64,000 nucleotides of DNA. Source: CAWJTV01 sp963845695. GTDB lineage: Bacteria > Planctomycetota > Planctomycetia > Isosphaerales > Isosphaeraceae. The stretch lies in contig CAWJTQ010000017.1 in NCBI GenBank assembly GCA_963845695.1, positions 496,001 to 560,000 of the forward strand. The letters run 5' to 3'. Made by a program: the position numbers and the translations under genes. The stretch's first letter is position 1. Each line of letters starts with the position of its first letter. Shown in pieces: positions 17,423-26,304 of this stretch. Under the pieces are notes generated by a model. That model worked only from the letters and a program-made list of their open reading frames with translations, did not search any database and was not told the origin of the DNA.

Positions 17423-18520
17423 TCAACGAGCCGCAGCCGCTTCGTCGCGGGTCGCGGGTTCCAGACTGAAATCCGCGATGAAGAGCTGGCTCTTGTGGTC
17501 GGCGGTCCGCCCGCTCGATGTCCACATCAACCGTTTGCCGTCAGGGCTGAACACCGGGAGGCCGTCGAATCCTTCGTGGTACGTGATCCGCTGTTCGCTG
17601 CCGCGGTCAACGTCCATCAGGTAGAGCTCATAGTTGCTGTGGCCGTGCTTGCTGGTGGCGTAGATGATGTGTCGGCCGTCGGGGTGCCAGTAGGGGCCCC
17701 AGTTCACAAATTCATTCTTGGTCAAGGCTCGCTCGGCCGTGCCTTCGGTGTTGTTCACATAGATCTGCAACAGGTCATTGCCCTGCCGATCGCTACGATA
17801 AATGATCCGCTTGCCGTCCGGCGAGAAGAACGGGCCGCCGTCGTACCCCTTGGCGTGCGTGATCCGGCGCGGGTTCTTGCCGTCGGCGTCCATGATGTAG
17901 ATCTCGCCGTCGCCGTCGCGGAACGAGGTGAAGACGATCTTCGACCCGTCGGCAGAATAGCTGCCTTCAGCGTCGTAGCCGTGCGTATCGGTCAGGCGCA
18001 CGAGGTGCTTGCCGTCGAGATCGCCAGCGAAGATGTCCATGGACTCGGGAAACTCCCAGCGGTAGCGGGCCGTGCGACTATAGGCCGGTCCCTTGGGTGG
18101 CTCAACGTCCGTGCTGGGACTCAAGTGGGTCGAGGCGAAGAGGATCGACCGGCCATTCGGATGGAAATAGGGGCAGGTGCAGCGTCCTTTGCCCGTACTG
18201 ACCATCTGGGCCGGAGCGTCGTCCTTCAAGGCGCCGAGGAAGATTTGATAGCCGTCCTCGTCGGGCTTGGGGTGGTGAAAGATCGAGGGCGGCACGTGAG
18301 AGACCGCCTGGAAGATGATCGACTGGCCGTCGGGGCTGAAATAACCCTCCCCGGCGCGGGCTAGACCGTAAGTCACCTGCTGGATCTTCTTCAAATGACG
18401 GGCTTCGAGGCGCGCCACTTCCTCAGCCGGCATCGCCGACGCGGCACCCTGGCCGCCTGTGGGATGCTGACCGGTCAGGGCCGCGGCGATCATGATGATT
18501 GGTGCCAGTGTGAGAGACAT
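17423..18520 (-). CDS. Exported TolB-like beta-propeller protein
   Basis: 365 residues from ATG 18520 (GGAGAG upstream). Signal peptide MSLTLAPIIMIAAALTG, then at least five PD40-type blades: GYFSPDGQSIIFQA, PYFHPNGRSILFAS, GSYSADGSKIVFTS, PFFSPDGKRIIYRS, PYWHPDGRHIIYAT and PVFSPDGKRLMWTS. Such propellers act as periplasmic binding scaffolds; TolB itself belongs to the Tol-Pal system, but no tol genes are visible here. The frame is intact. Confidence 0.8.
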   Translation of the reverse strand: MSLTLAPIIMIAAALTGQHPTGGQGAASAMPAEEVARLEARHLKKIQQVTYGLARAGEGYFSPDGQSIIFQAVSHVPPSIFHHPKPDEDGYQIFLGALKDDAPAQMVSTGKGRCTCPYFHPNGRSILFASTHLSPSTDVEPPKGPAYSRTARYRWEFPESMDIFAGDLDGKHLVRLTDTHGYDAEGSYSADGSKIVFTSFRDGDGEIYIMDADGKNPRRITHAKGYDGGPFFSPDGKRIIYRSDRQGNDLLQIYVNNTEGTAERALTKNEFVNWGPYWHPDGRHIIYATSKHGHSNYELYLMDVDRGSEQRITYHEGFDGLPVFSPDGKRLMWTSSGRTADHKSQLFIADFSLEPATRDEAAAAR

Positions 18521-18587
18521 CGGGCCGGCTCTCCGTCTCAAAGGGTATCGGCTATTACTTCGGCAAGGAAGTGAATCCTCCAAGCTC

Positions 18588-18642
18588 GAAGCGCCAGCGA
18601 GTGAATTGATGATCCCCGCTGGAATTCACTCGCTGGCGCTTC
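18588..18642. repeat. REP-like palindrome, family A copy 1
   Basis: Perfect 20-base arms (18588-18607 and 18623-18642) around a 15-base centre; the arm core is GAAGCGCCAGCGAGTG. The same core forms a longer perfect palindrome at 62037-62109. It sits between the TolB-like gene and the adenosyltransferase. Typical of bacterial REP elements, mobilised by RAYT enzymes elsewhere in a genome (family knowledge); no RAYT gene is in this window. Confidence 0.75.
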
Positions 18643-18761
18643 GGGCTCGTATGGGGCTTTCCTGTTGCCAGAGTAGTATGGTCGGTGACGACGAACCTGC
18701 CTAGTATATGGCCAGACGTCAAGTTAGCCAATGGTCGGGAAGTCAAGGAAGTGGGACAACC

Positions 18762-19334
18762 GTGGGAATCTATACGAAGACCGGCGACGATGGCTTCACG
18801 GGCTTGCTGGGAAGCGGACGCGTGCGCAAGGATGATTTGCGCGTGGAGGTCTACGGCACGGTCGATGAGCTGAACGCCGCGCTCGGCGTGGCGCGTGCTC
18901 ACGGACTCGACTCCCAGGCCGACCGACTCGTCGCCCAGCTCCAGGACGAATTGTTCGTCGTCGGTTCGGCACTCGCCGACCCATCCCCTCAGGGACCATT
19001 CCACAATGCGATCACGCAGCAATACGTGAGTCGTTTGGAGTCGGCGATCGATGGGATGGAAGACGAGCTCGACCCGCTGACCCAGTTCATCCTTCCGGGT
19101 GGCGACTTATCGGCGGCGCAGCTCCATCTGGCCCGGACGGTCTGTCGCCGCGCCGAACGGCTGGCCGTGACGCTGTCGCGGCAGCCGGGTCAGGCCGTCC
19201 CGCGCGACTTGATCGTCTACCTGAATCGGCTGAGCGATCTTTTGTTCGTGCTGGCTCGATCGGTGAATCGTCGAGCCGGTGTGGCCGACGTCCTGTGGAG
19301 AGGACTATCCGATGGCGACGCCCGCGATGAGTGA
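18762..19334 (+). CDS. PduO-type ATP:cob(I)alamin adenosyltransferase
   Basis: 190 residues from GTG 18762. It converts cob(I)alamin to adenosylcobalamin. Signatures: the N-terminal YTKTGDDGFTGLLGSGRVRKDD, VYGTVDELNAALGVAR, and the C-terminal FILPGGDLSAAQLHLARTVCRRAERLAV with YLNRLSDLLFVLAR. The ATP-binding loop (TKTGDxG) and the Arg-rich helix (RxVCRRAER) are present. No cobalamin riboswitch is visible upstream. Its end overlaps the next gene's start by 23 bases, so they are probably translationally coupled. Confidence 0.9.
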   Translation: MGIYTKTGDDGFTGLLGSGRVRKDDLRVEVYGTVDELNAALGVARAHGLDSQADRLVAQLQDELFVVGSALADPSPQGPFHNAITQQYVSRLESAIDGMEDELDPLTQFILPGGDLSAAQLHLARTVCRRAERLAVTLSRQPGQAVPRDLIVYLNRLSDLLFVLARSVNRRAGVADVLWRGLSDGDARDE

Positions 19335-20097
19335 GCCAGCCGATTCCCTCCGTGGCAAGGTGGTACTGATCACGGGCGGCCGACGGGTCGGCAGTGATCT
19401 GGCGCTCTTGCTCGCGAGTCGCGGTGCGCACATCGCCCTGACGTATCACACCAGCCGCGCGATCATCGAGTCGACGGTCAGTGCCGTCGAGGGCCTGGGC
19501 GTTGAGGGCCTGGCCGTCAGCGCCGACCTGTCCCGAGCCGAAGAGGCCGAGGGCGCCGTCGCGCGGGTGGCCGATCACTTCGGGCGACTCGACGCCCTGG
19601 TCAACATGGCGAGCGTCTTCCGGCGAACGCCATTCGCGGATCTCTCGCCCCATGATTTCGACGAAATGATCGCGGCCAATCTCGCCGCGCCCTACCACAC
19701 AGCAATCGCCGCTGCGCGAGTTATGCTCGAACAGCCCGCCGATGATGGGATTAAGGGGAAGATCGTCAATATCGGCGACTGGGCGACCGAGCGACCCTAC
19801 AAGGATTATCTCCCGTACCTGGTCGCCAAGGGCGGATTGACCACGATGACCTTGGCACTGGCACGAGAGCTGGCCCCATACATTCCCGTTGCAATGATCC
19901 AGCCGGCGATGATCGACCCACCCCCCGAGCTTACCGAGGACGAGATTCAGGCCGTGCTGGCCCACACCCCACTCCGACGATTCGGATCGGCCAGCGACAT
20001 CAATCGACTGATCCTTTACCTGCTCGAGGGGACGAACTTCGTCACCGGGGCGTGCTACCGAGTTGACGGAGGGCGGTTCCTCGGCGAGGCGGAATGA
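19312..20097 (+). CDS. Short-chain dehydrogenase/reductase (pteridine-reductase-like)
   Basis: 261 residues from ATG 19312 (GAGAGGAC upstream). Rossmann motif TGGRRVGSDLALLLASRG, where GRR-V replaces the usual GxG spacing as in FolM/PTR1-type enzymes. Also NMAS, YLPYLVAK for the catalytic Tyr-Lys, and the C-terminal EGTNFVTGACYRVDGGR. The catalytic Ser position reads NIGDWA, without a Ser in the usual place, also as in pteridine reductases. A second copy of its last ~140 bases lies at 24575-24717. Confidence 0.85.
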   Translation: MATPAMSEPADSLRGKVVLITGGRRVGSDLALLLASRGAHIALTYHTSRAIIESTVSAVEGLGVEGLAVSADLSRAEEAEGAVARVADHFGRLDALVNMASVFRRTPFADLSPHDFDEMIAANLAAPYHTAIAAARVMLEQPADDGIKGKIVNIGDWATERPYKDYLPYLVAKGGLTTMTLALARELAPYIPVAMIQPAMIDPPPELTEDEIQAVLAHTPLRRFGSASDINRLILYLLEGTNFVTGACYRVDGGRFLGEAE

Positions 20098-20406
20098 GCG
20101 TGGAGGAATCGACGATCGGCCTGGCTCATGGGTGGAGATTGGAAAAAGCCATTTGGAGGAATTCGAGCGGTTCCATGCGGTGCGGGCATCTCGATTGACG
20201 CGCCGCTCCAGCAGGAGTGGCTACGGCCCCGCGATCCTCCTGTTGACCAAGGTTGGCCATTGAGCATGAGTTCTAGGGATTTCGGATTATGGCTGGTTGA
20301 CAGCGCAGGACAGCCACGATAGAGTGCGGCAATCCGATCCATCAGCCGAATCCGGATATCTGCTTCAACACTTGTTCAACACCTTCTCTACAAGCGTGAG
20401 GCATCT
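20098..20406. other. Intergenic region after the SDR gene
   Basis: About 310 bases without a convincing gene; short frames on both strands are not supported. No strong terminator hairpin seen. The right end lies just ahead of the surface-type protein start at 20407. Confidence 0.4.
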
Positions 20407-22137
20407 ATGAATTTCGAAGCCCCCCCCCCTCGCAGGTCGCGCCGCTTTCGTCCCCTGAGCGCCGATCTTGAGGGCCGCTCACCGGTTTCTTCGCTCTTCC
20501 CGGGACTCTCCCCGGCCGCGGCGGGCCTTCCTGAGCGAGTCGATTCGCCTCACACTGGCGATGTTGCTGCGGAAATCCAGGTCAGGCAGGTGAAGCCGGC
20601 CCCAATTTAGCCTGCCGCGCCGTTGCCCTCAATCGGCGCTCGTATCGTGTTCACGATCACGGGCGGAGGGACCGGCTCTAGTTCATCGGCCTCCGGAACG
20701 ACGGACTCTCAATCACCCGCCTCATCGGACCCAAACGACATGGCGACGGATCCGATTTTCGCGATGTCGGGATCCGCGGCTGGCTCGCCGTCGAACGAAG
20801 GCCCAACTCTGTCGGCGCCGGCTTCCCAGCCCCAGGCGCGTGCGGGGACGGTCAACAAGAACACGAATCCTCCCGCTCCCGCGTCATCAGCTCAGCCGAC
20901 GACGCCGATCGCGAATGGGGGCGCGATCCGCCCGCTGGCCATGGCGCCGACGAATTCCGCCGCGGCATCGGCCCTGACGGCCGCCGTCGCGTCGGCGGCT
21001 AGCGTTGAGCAGGCCGGGCCACGCGTACCTCGTGTGTTGCCTGTCCGCCAGGGAAGCGGCGCCAGTCCTATGGATGCACAGAATCCCCCGCCCCCGACCA
21101 TCTCAGGCCTCGGATCGGGCCCGAACATCCAAGGTCCCCCCTTGCCGGTTGGGGCTTACGCCAAGTTCACCGTCCTCCTGTCAGCGCAGGGTTGGACTGT
21201 CAACCCAGCGACGATCCAGTGGTCGGGCAACGGCACGGATTACCAGAGCTATTTCTTCGATCCCGCGACGAGCAAGGTCAGCCAAGACCCGTACTTGCAA
21301 GCTGTCAAGCTGGTCAAGGGTGTCGCCACGACCAATGACTTATATTCGTTCATCGTGGGGGCGAAACAGCAGCAGTACACCATCACCGTAAACTGCTCCT
21401 ATAAGGACCCCAACGGGGGAGCCGACATCCCGGCGCCGCCGAGCACGGTGACGTTCAGTTCGGTCCGTCCGACCGTGGCCACCATCCAGGGGAACGGAGG
21501 ATTCCAGTCGTTTTACACGATTACGGCACCACCACCTACCGGGGCGTTCATCGCCTACGCCGACAACAACAATCCCTGGAAAAACGGCATCGGCAACGGC
21601 AACGTGATCGAGGCGTGGACGCAGACGGCCCAATTCGGCGGCACCTTTATGTTCTTGCAGTTAATCGACACGTATCGCGGCTGGACGAACAGCGCCAATG
21701 CCTCGTTTCACCAGTCAAATGTCGGGGGCGGGCAAAACCTGGATGACGGCGCTGGTTTCCTCACTGTCGGGCGGCAGCTCGACCTGCCCTACCCGCCGAA
21801 CGGAGGGCCGAACAGTTGGCCACTCGGCCCGAACAGCAACCCGACCATGGCGGCGTGGCACGACCCGCCCTCCATGGATGTGCCACTTAACGCCCTGTAC
21901 ATGAAGGTCTCGGAGACTTATTACACATACCTCATGTACCAGCCGGCGGGTGGCGTGTGGGTCGCCCTCGCGGAACTCACTTGGTCCTTGAACCAAACGG
22001 CCAATAACGCACCCAACTGGCCGGGCAACTCCGCGACTACCGACAACGGAGGCACCGTTTCAACCCCCACCGGCGACGCCGCGTTCCCCGGTTGGACTTA
22101 CGACACTTCCTCGCTGACCTGGCTACCGAATCTTTGA
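20407..22137 (+). CDS. Planctomycete surface-type protein with in-frame TAG near the N-terminus
   Basis: The N-terminus RSRRFRPLSADLEGRSPVSS is the LExR-type signal region found at the start of many large planctomycete exported proteins. A TAG at 20608-20610 follows residue 67, but the same frame then continues to 22137. That part has a Ser/Ala/Thr/Pro-rich linker (about 20650-21070) and a folded region with YAKFTVLLSAQGWTVNPATIQWSGNGTDYQSYFF, VKLVKGVATTNDLYSFIVG and TWSLNQTANNAPNWPG. Either the TAG is a sequence error or the gene has decayed. Translation could restart at TTG 20623, but without the export signal. Family unknown. Confidence 0.55.
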
Positions 22138-22209
22138 CTCGCGATCCGCTCAGATCCGCCTGGGCCCCTCGTTTCGTTCTTTGAGGCCAACTAGCTAATG
22201 GAGGAATCC

Positions 22210-23251
22210 ATGGTGCTGTTGCTGATGATCACCTCGCTCATGACCTGGGCGGACGACAAGCCCGAACGCCTGCCTGGGAGCGACATGAGCGTGGCTGACG
22301 CGAAGGGACGGGCGCTCTACGTCATCGAAGCCAAGATCCTTCATCTGGGCGAGGGGAAGCCGCACCTCGGACAGAATGATGTGCTACTCTATCCCCGAGT
22401 CCTCGTCGAGGTTTCCCGGGCGTTCAAGGGGATGCTAGCGAACTGGGACGTGGTGCCAGGGCAAGTCATGCTCATCATCGCGCAGAACGACACGCTCCCC
22501 AGGGAGGGCGAGGTGTACATCCTCTACATCGATGAGGTGGGCCTGGATCGCCGAGCCTTCAAGGTCGCTCGGCCAGGCGGTGCCGTACCGACCCGCGGGT
22601 CGGGGAGCGACCTCAGCGTGGCCGAGGCGGAAAAAGCGGCGCGGTATGTCATCGAGGCCAAGATCCAGGACCTGGGCGTGCTGGAGCGGGACCCCAATCG
22701 CCCACGTGGGCTGGTTTATCCTCGAGTCGCCATCGAGCCGTCCAAGGTGATCAAGGGCGCGGACAGGGCTGCCGCCCTGACGAATCGGCGGGTGCGGCTG
22801 GTCTTCGCGAGAGACGAGACCGTCCTGGAGAAGGGGAGGACGTACACCCTTTATCTTCGCGAAGCGGCTGATGGTCTCGAGGTCTTTCGGTTCACTCAGC
22901 GCCTCCCAGGACAAGCCGACTCGCTTACCCGGGAGCGATCTGAGCGTGGCCGAGGCGGAGAGCCAGGCTCTCTACGTGGTCGAAGCCCGGATCCTCCGCC
23001 TTGGCGAGTTGTGGGAGGACATCAGTCGCCCACGGGGTATCGTCTATCCTCAGGTCGCCATCGAGCCGTCCAAGGTGATTCACGAAAGACAAAAAGGCAT
23101 CGCCCAATCGAAGCGCCCAGTCCGTCTCCTCCTCACGGGGGACGAGACGATCCCGGACGAGGGAGAGACCTACACCCTCTACATCCGGGGCGCGAAGCGA
23201 GGGTTCGAGGTCTTCAAGGTCACGGGGCGGTCCCAGGAAACGTCGCGCTAG
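22210..23251 (+). CDS. Exported protein made of three tandem ~110-residue repeats, one frameshift
   Basis: Start ATG 22210 (MVLLLMITSLMTWA, signal peptide) with GGAGGA upstream. Three repeat units share LPGSDxSVAEAExxALYVIEAKI, a LVYPRVAIEPSKVIKG-like segment, a VRLxxxxDETxxEGxTYTLYI segment and a closing FEVFKV. Unit 1 is near 22270-22565, unit 2 near 22605-22890 and unit 3 near 22925-23220. The frame breaks near 22900 (QRLPGQADS versus SQDKPTRLPGSDLS), so unit 3 is read in another frame ending at 23251. Function unknown; the repeats look like recent internal duplications. Confidence 0.6.
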
Positions 23252-23267
23252 CCACAAGTCTGATTCG

Positions 23268-24493
23268 GTGCGCAGAGTTCTCTTCGTCACACAGTCCTGT
23301 TACCTCGATGATTCCAGCGGCGCGGCGGTCGCGAGCCGGATCGCGGCCGAGGCCCTGGCCCGGTGGGGATTCCGCGTCGAAGCCCTCGCCGGGACGATGC
23401 TCGACCTCGACCTCGACTTCGACCCGGCCGACTGGCTGGCCTGCCGCGGCCTCGCTTTCGAGACTGTCGATGTCGGGTCGTGGACGATGGATGGCGCGGG
23501 CTGCGACCCGACGTCCCGCCCCATTACCGGCTCAATTTCCATGGCATCCCGGTGACGTTGCACCACAGCCCGACATCCCGGTTGCACGAGCCCGATGAGC
23601 CGGAGCGCGACGAATTCCTCCGGCTGTACGAGGACGTGCTGGAACGGTTCTGTCCGGACGTCCTCGTCAATTTCGGTGGCGACCTGCTGGCACACGAGGT
23701 CCGAATTCGCGCCCGCGTGCGGGGAATCGTAGTCGTGTTTGCATTACATAACTTAAACTACTCGATCATCGATCCGTTCGCCACTACCGACGCCGTGATC
23801 GTCCCCTCTCGGTTTGCCGCCGATCACTACCGCAAGGCCCTCGGTCTGGACTGCACGGTCCTGTCCAACCTGGTCGATTTCCGTCGCGTCCGGGCCGCCA
23901 GCCGCGACCCGCGCTACCTGACCTTTGTCAACCCGTCGTACGAGAAGGGGGTCTACGCCTTCGTCCGGATCGCCGACGAACTGGGCCGACGGCGCCCAGA
24001 TATTCCGATCTTGGTCGTCGAGAGCCGAGGATCGGAGCGGACGCTCGTCGACTGCGGGCTCGACCTCCGGCCTCATGGGACGGTCCACCTCATGGGCCAC
24101 ACCGACGACCCGCGGCATTTCTGGAGCGTCACCCGGGTCTGCCTGATGCCGTCGCTGGCCGCCGAGACCCAAGGATTGGCTGCCGTGGAAGCGATGGCCA
24201 ACGGCATCCCGGTCATCGCCTCCGATCGGGGCGCCCTGCCGGAAACACTGGGTGGCGCAGGCATCGTCCTCCCGATGCCGGAACGGCTGAATCCCACCTC
24301 GCAGCTATTGCCGACCCCGGAGGAAATCGCCCCTTGGGTTGAAGCGATCATCCGTCTCTGGAACGATGGCGAATTCTATGCCGCCCACGAACATCGGGCC
24401 ATTGCGGAGTCGAGTCGTTGGGCGCCGGAAGTCCTGGAGCCACTGTACGCTCGGTTCTTCAACAGAGTCCAACGGGCTGAACGCTCTGGATGA
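23268..24493 (+). CDS. GT4-family glycosyltransferase, one frameshift
   Basis: Start GTG 23268 (RRVLFVTQSCYLDDSSGAA). Two Rossmann-like halves; the C-terminal one shows LTFVNPSYEKGVYAFVRIADEL and the retaining-GT motif AETQGLAAVEAMANGIPVIASDRGALPETLG with the E-x7-E pair. The frame changes near 23510 (end of the first frame TSRPITG; the second continues PHYRLNFHGIPVTLHH). It lies inside the 4.5-kb segment between the two SDR 3'-end copies. Acceptor unknown; it may act on surface polysaccharide. Confidence 0.8.
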
Positions 24494-24574
24494 TCCCGAC
24501 GATGATTTATTGCCTCATGGCCCAAGTTTGAAGAGTGTTCCTGGTCGTCGGCGCCGACCTCTTCCGAACCGAGC

Positions 24575-24717
24575 GGGCCCATACGCCGCTCCGGCGATTC
24601 GAATCCGCCAGCGACATCAATCGACTGATCCTTTACCTGCTCGAGGGGACGAACTTCGTCACTGGGGCGTGTTTCCGGGTTGACGGAGGGCGGTTCCTCG
24701 GAGACGCTGAATCATGA
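24575..24717 (+). pseudogene. Duplicate of the 3' end of the SDR gene
   Basis: The frame reads PLRRFESASDINRLILYLLEGTNF and VTGACFRVDGGRFLGDAES. This is the C-terminus of the SDR at 19312-20097 with two or three changes. By eye about 90 percent of bases match copy 1 (19960-20097), including a stretch of over 50 identical bases. There is no start or N-terminal domain, so it cannot be a working reductase. The two copies flank 4.5 kb in direct orientation. Confidence 0.75.
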
Positions 24718-24812
24718 TTCGCACTTCAACCTGTGCGGTCATTCGGGACTCGGTTCTCGATTCGGGTGGGACTGCAGCGTTTCCCGGGCCGCGTTCCCCG
24801 CGGGGCGGACGA

Positions 24813-25533
24813 ATGGGACGATCAAGCCGATCAGTCTACCGGCTCTACGATGTGACGCTCGCCGTGGCCCTCACCGCGATTGGCCTGGCGTGGGTGCGCG
24901 CCGAGTGGGAACCAATCCGCCAGCGCGGGCCGAATTCCGGGGTGGTCGATTCGGATTCCCGTGACCGTCAACCGCCTCTGGTTCTCGAGTCGGATACCAG
25001 GATGGTACTCTCTTCCGCCGAACCCGGTCGGCGATAGCCCGTTCTATCGATCCACTCGCTCGGTAGTCGCGACCGGGTTGTACGTCATGACGGGCATGGC
25101 CTGCCCCTGGATGGTCTATCTTGTCTATCGCTCGAGGCGGCCCGGCCGCAACTGGCGATTCGGCCGAGTGCGACGCCCCGGGGCGGTTGCTTGTCTCGCC
25201 GCGACGGTGGTGCTGCCCTTCGAATTGCTTCTTGCAACCCTCGGTCCGACCCGATTCCTGCAAACCAACGTCTGGTACAAGGCCGACATCCAGGAGGCGG
25301 CGATCCGGCACCTTTCCCTGAGTGACCGGCCCCCTCGGAATCTCGAGGACCCGTTCTTCAACATGCTCAACGGCATGCCCCGACATGCCGGGCTCATGGT
25401 GGCAGGCGCATGGCTCGCCCTGATCCTTGCCGGGACGTGGCGTCCCGAACGGAGCTGGCTCGATCGCGCAGGGCGGGCGCTCGGCTGGTTCTGGATCCTC
25501 GCGGCCGTCCATTTCTTCCTTTTTCCGGTGTGA
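24813..25533 (+). CDS. Membrane protein, paralogue of the next gene, one frameshift
   Basis: N-terminus in one frame (MGRSSRSVYRLYDVTLAVALTAIGLAWV), the remainder in another after a break near 24940. Helices: VVATGLYVMTGMACPWMVYLVY, ACLAATVVLPFELLLATLG, GLMVAGAWLALILAGTW and ALGWFWILAAVHFFLFPV. The C-terminal ~45 residues closely match those of 25588-26277. An upstream in-frame ATG at 24714 is also possible. Function unknown. Confidence 0.5.
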
Positions 25534-25587
25534 AACTGTGGGTTGCGGCGGCATCACCTGGGAGAGGCCTCAACCGGAGAATCGGCG

Positions 25588-26277
25588 ATGATCCGCGGAA
25601 GACTCCGAAGTGTGGTCGATCGCGCAGGCCAGCGATTCATGGCGGCGGATGCCGCCCTGGTGCTCGGATCGCTCGTCCTGGGGGGCGTCTGGGCCGTCCA
25701 GGCCTTCCCCTTGCTCATTCATCTTGCTCACGAGGATGCTCGGGGCCCATTCGCCTGGCTGGGCCAATCAGGGCTCCACTTCGGCGGCTACCACACCGCC
25801 GTCGGCTATCACACCTTGGTCTTTCAGCGGTCCCTTCATGCTTTCGCGGCCCTCTTCGCGCCGCCGACGCTCATCCTGCTCATTCTGCGCCTCCGCCGCC
25901 CTCGCCCGCCACTGGCCTGTTGCTTCCGACAGCCGGGCGCGATGGCCTGCGCGGTCGCGTCGATCCTCCTGGTCCTGGAAGTGGCCAACCGTCTCCTGAA
26001 CCTGACAAATCGCATCAATGTGACCAGGATGCACCAGGATCTGTCGGTATTAGGCTTCGATCATGTGATCGAAATCTCCCCGGCGAGTCGGCTCGGTGCG
26101 ATCGCGCTGGGCCTGGGTGAGTCTCCTGGCTTGGTCGTGGCGGGAGCGTACCTGGCGCTCTGGGCCGCCGGCCTCTGGCGTTCCGAGCCGACCTGGATCG
26201 ATCGCACGGGCCGCGCGCTGGGCTGGTTCTGGATCCTCGCGGCCCTGGCCTTCATCGTGCTCCCGTTCGAGGTGTGA
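25588..26277 (+). CDS. Membrane protein of unknown function
   Basis: 229 residues from ATG 25588 (GGAGA upstream). Hydrophobic segments include LVLGSLVLGGVWAVQAFPLLI, LHAFAALFAPPTLILLILRL, AMACAVASILLVLEVANRLL, GLVVAGAYLALWAAGLW and ALGWFWILAALAFIVLPFEV. The tail shares GRALGWFWILAA with the preceding gene, so the two are tandem paralogues. No catalytic motif is seen. Confidence 0.6.
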   Translation: MIRGRLRSVVDRAGQRFMAADAALVLGSLVLGGVWAVQAFPLLIHLAHEDARGPFAWLGQSGLHFGGYHTAVGYHTLVFQRSLHAFAALFAPPTLILLILRLRRPRPPLACCFRQPGAMACAVASILLVLEVANRLLNLTNRINVTRMHQDLSVLGFDHVIEISPASRLGAIALGLGESPGLVVAGAYLALWAAGLWRSEPTWIDRTGRALGWFWILAALAFIVLPFEV

Positions 26278-26304
26278 TCGACACGTTCCGGACGCCGTTC
26301 TCGA

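Noticed and set aside
18660..18762. Cobalamin riboswitch before the adenosyltransferase
   Set aside because: No B12-box-like sequence is present.
22925..23598. Long open frame continuing the repeat protein to 23598
   Set aside because: Beyond the slip its residues are low-complexity; the third repeat is clearly in the other frame ending at 23251.
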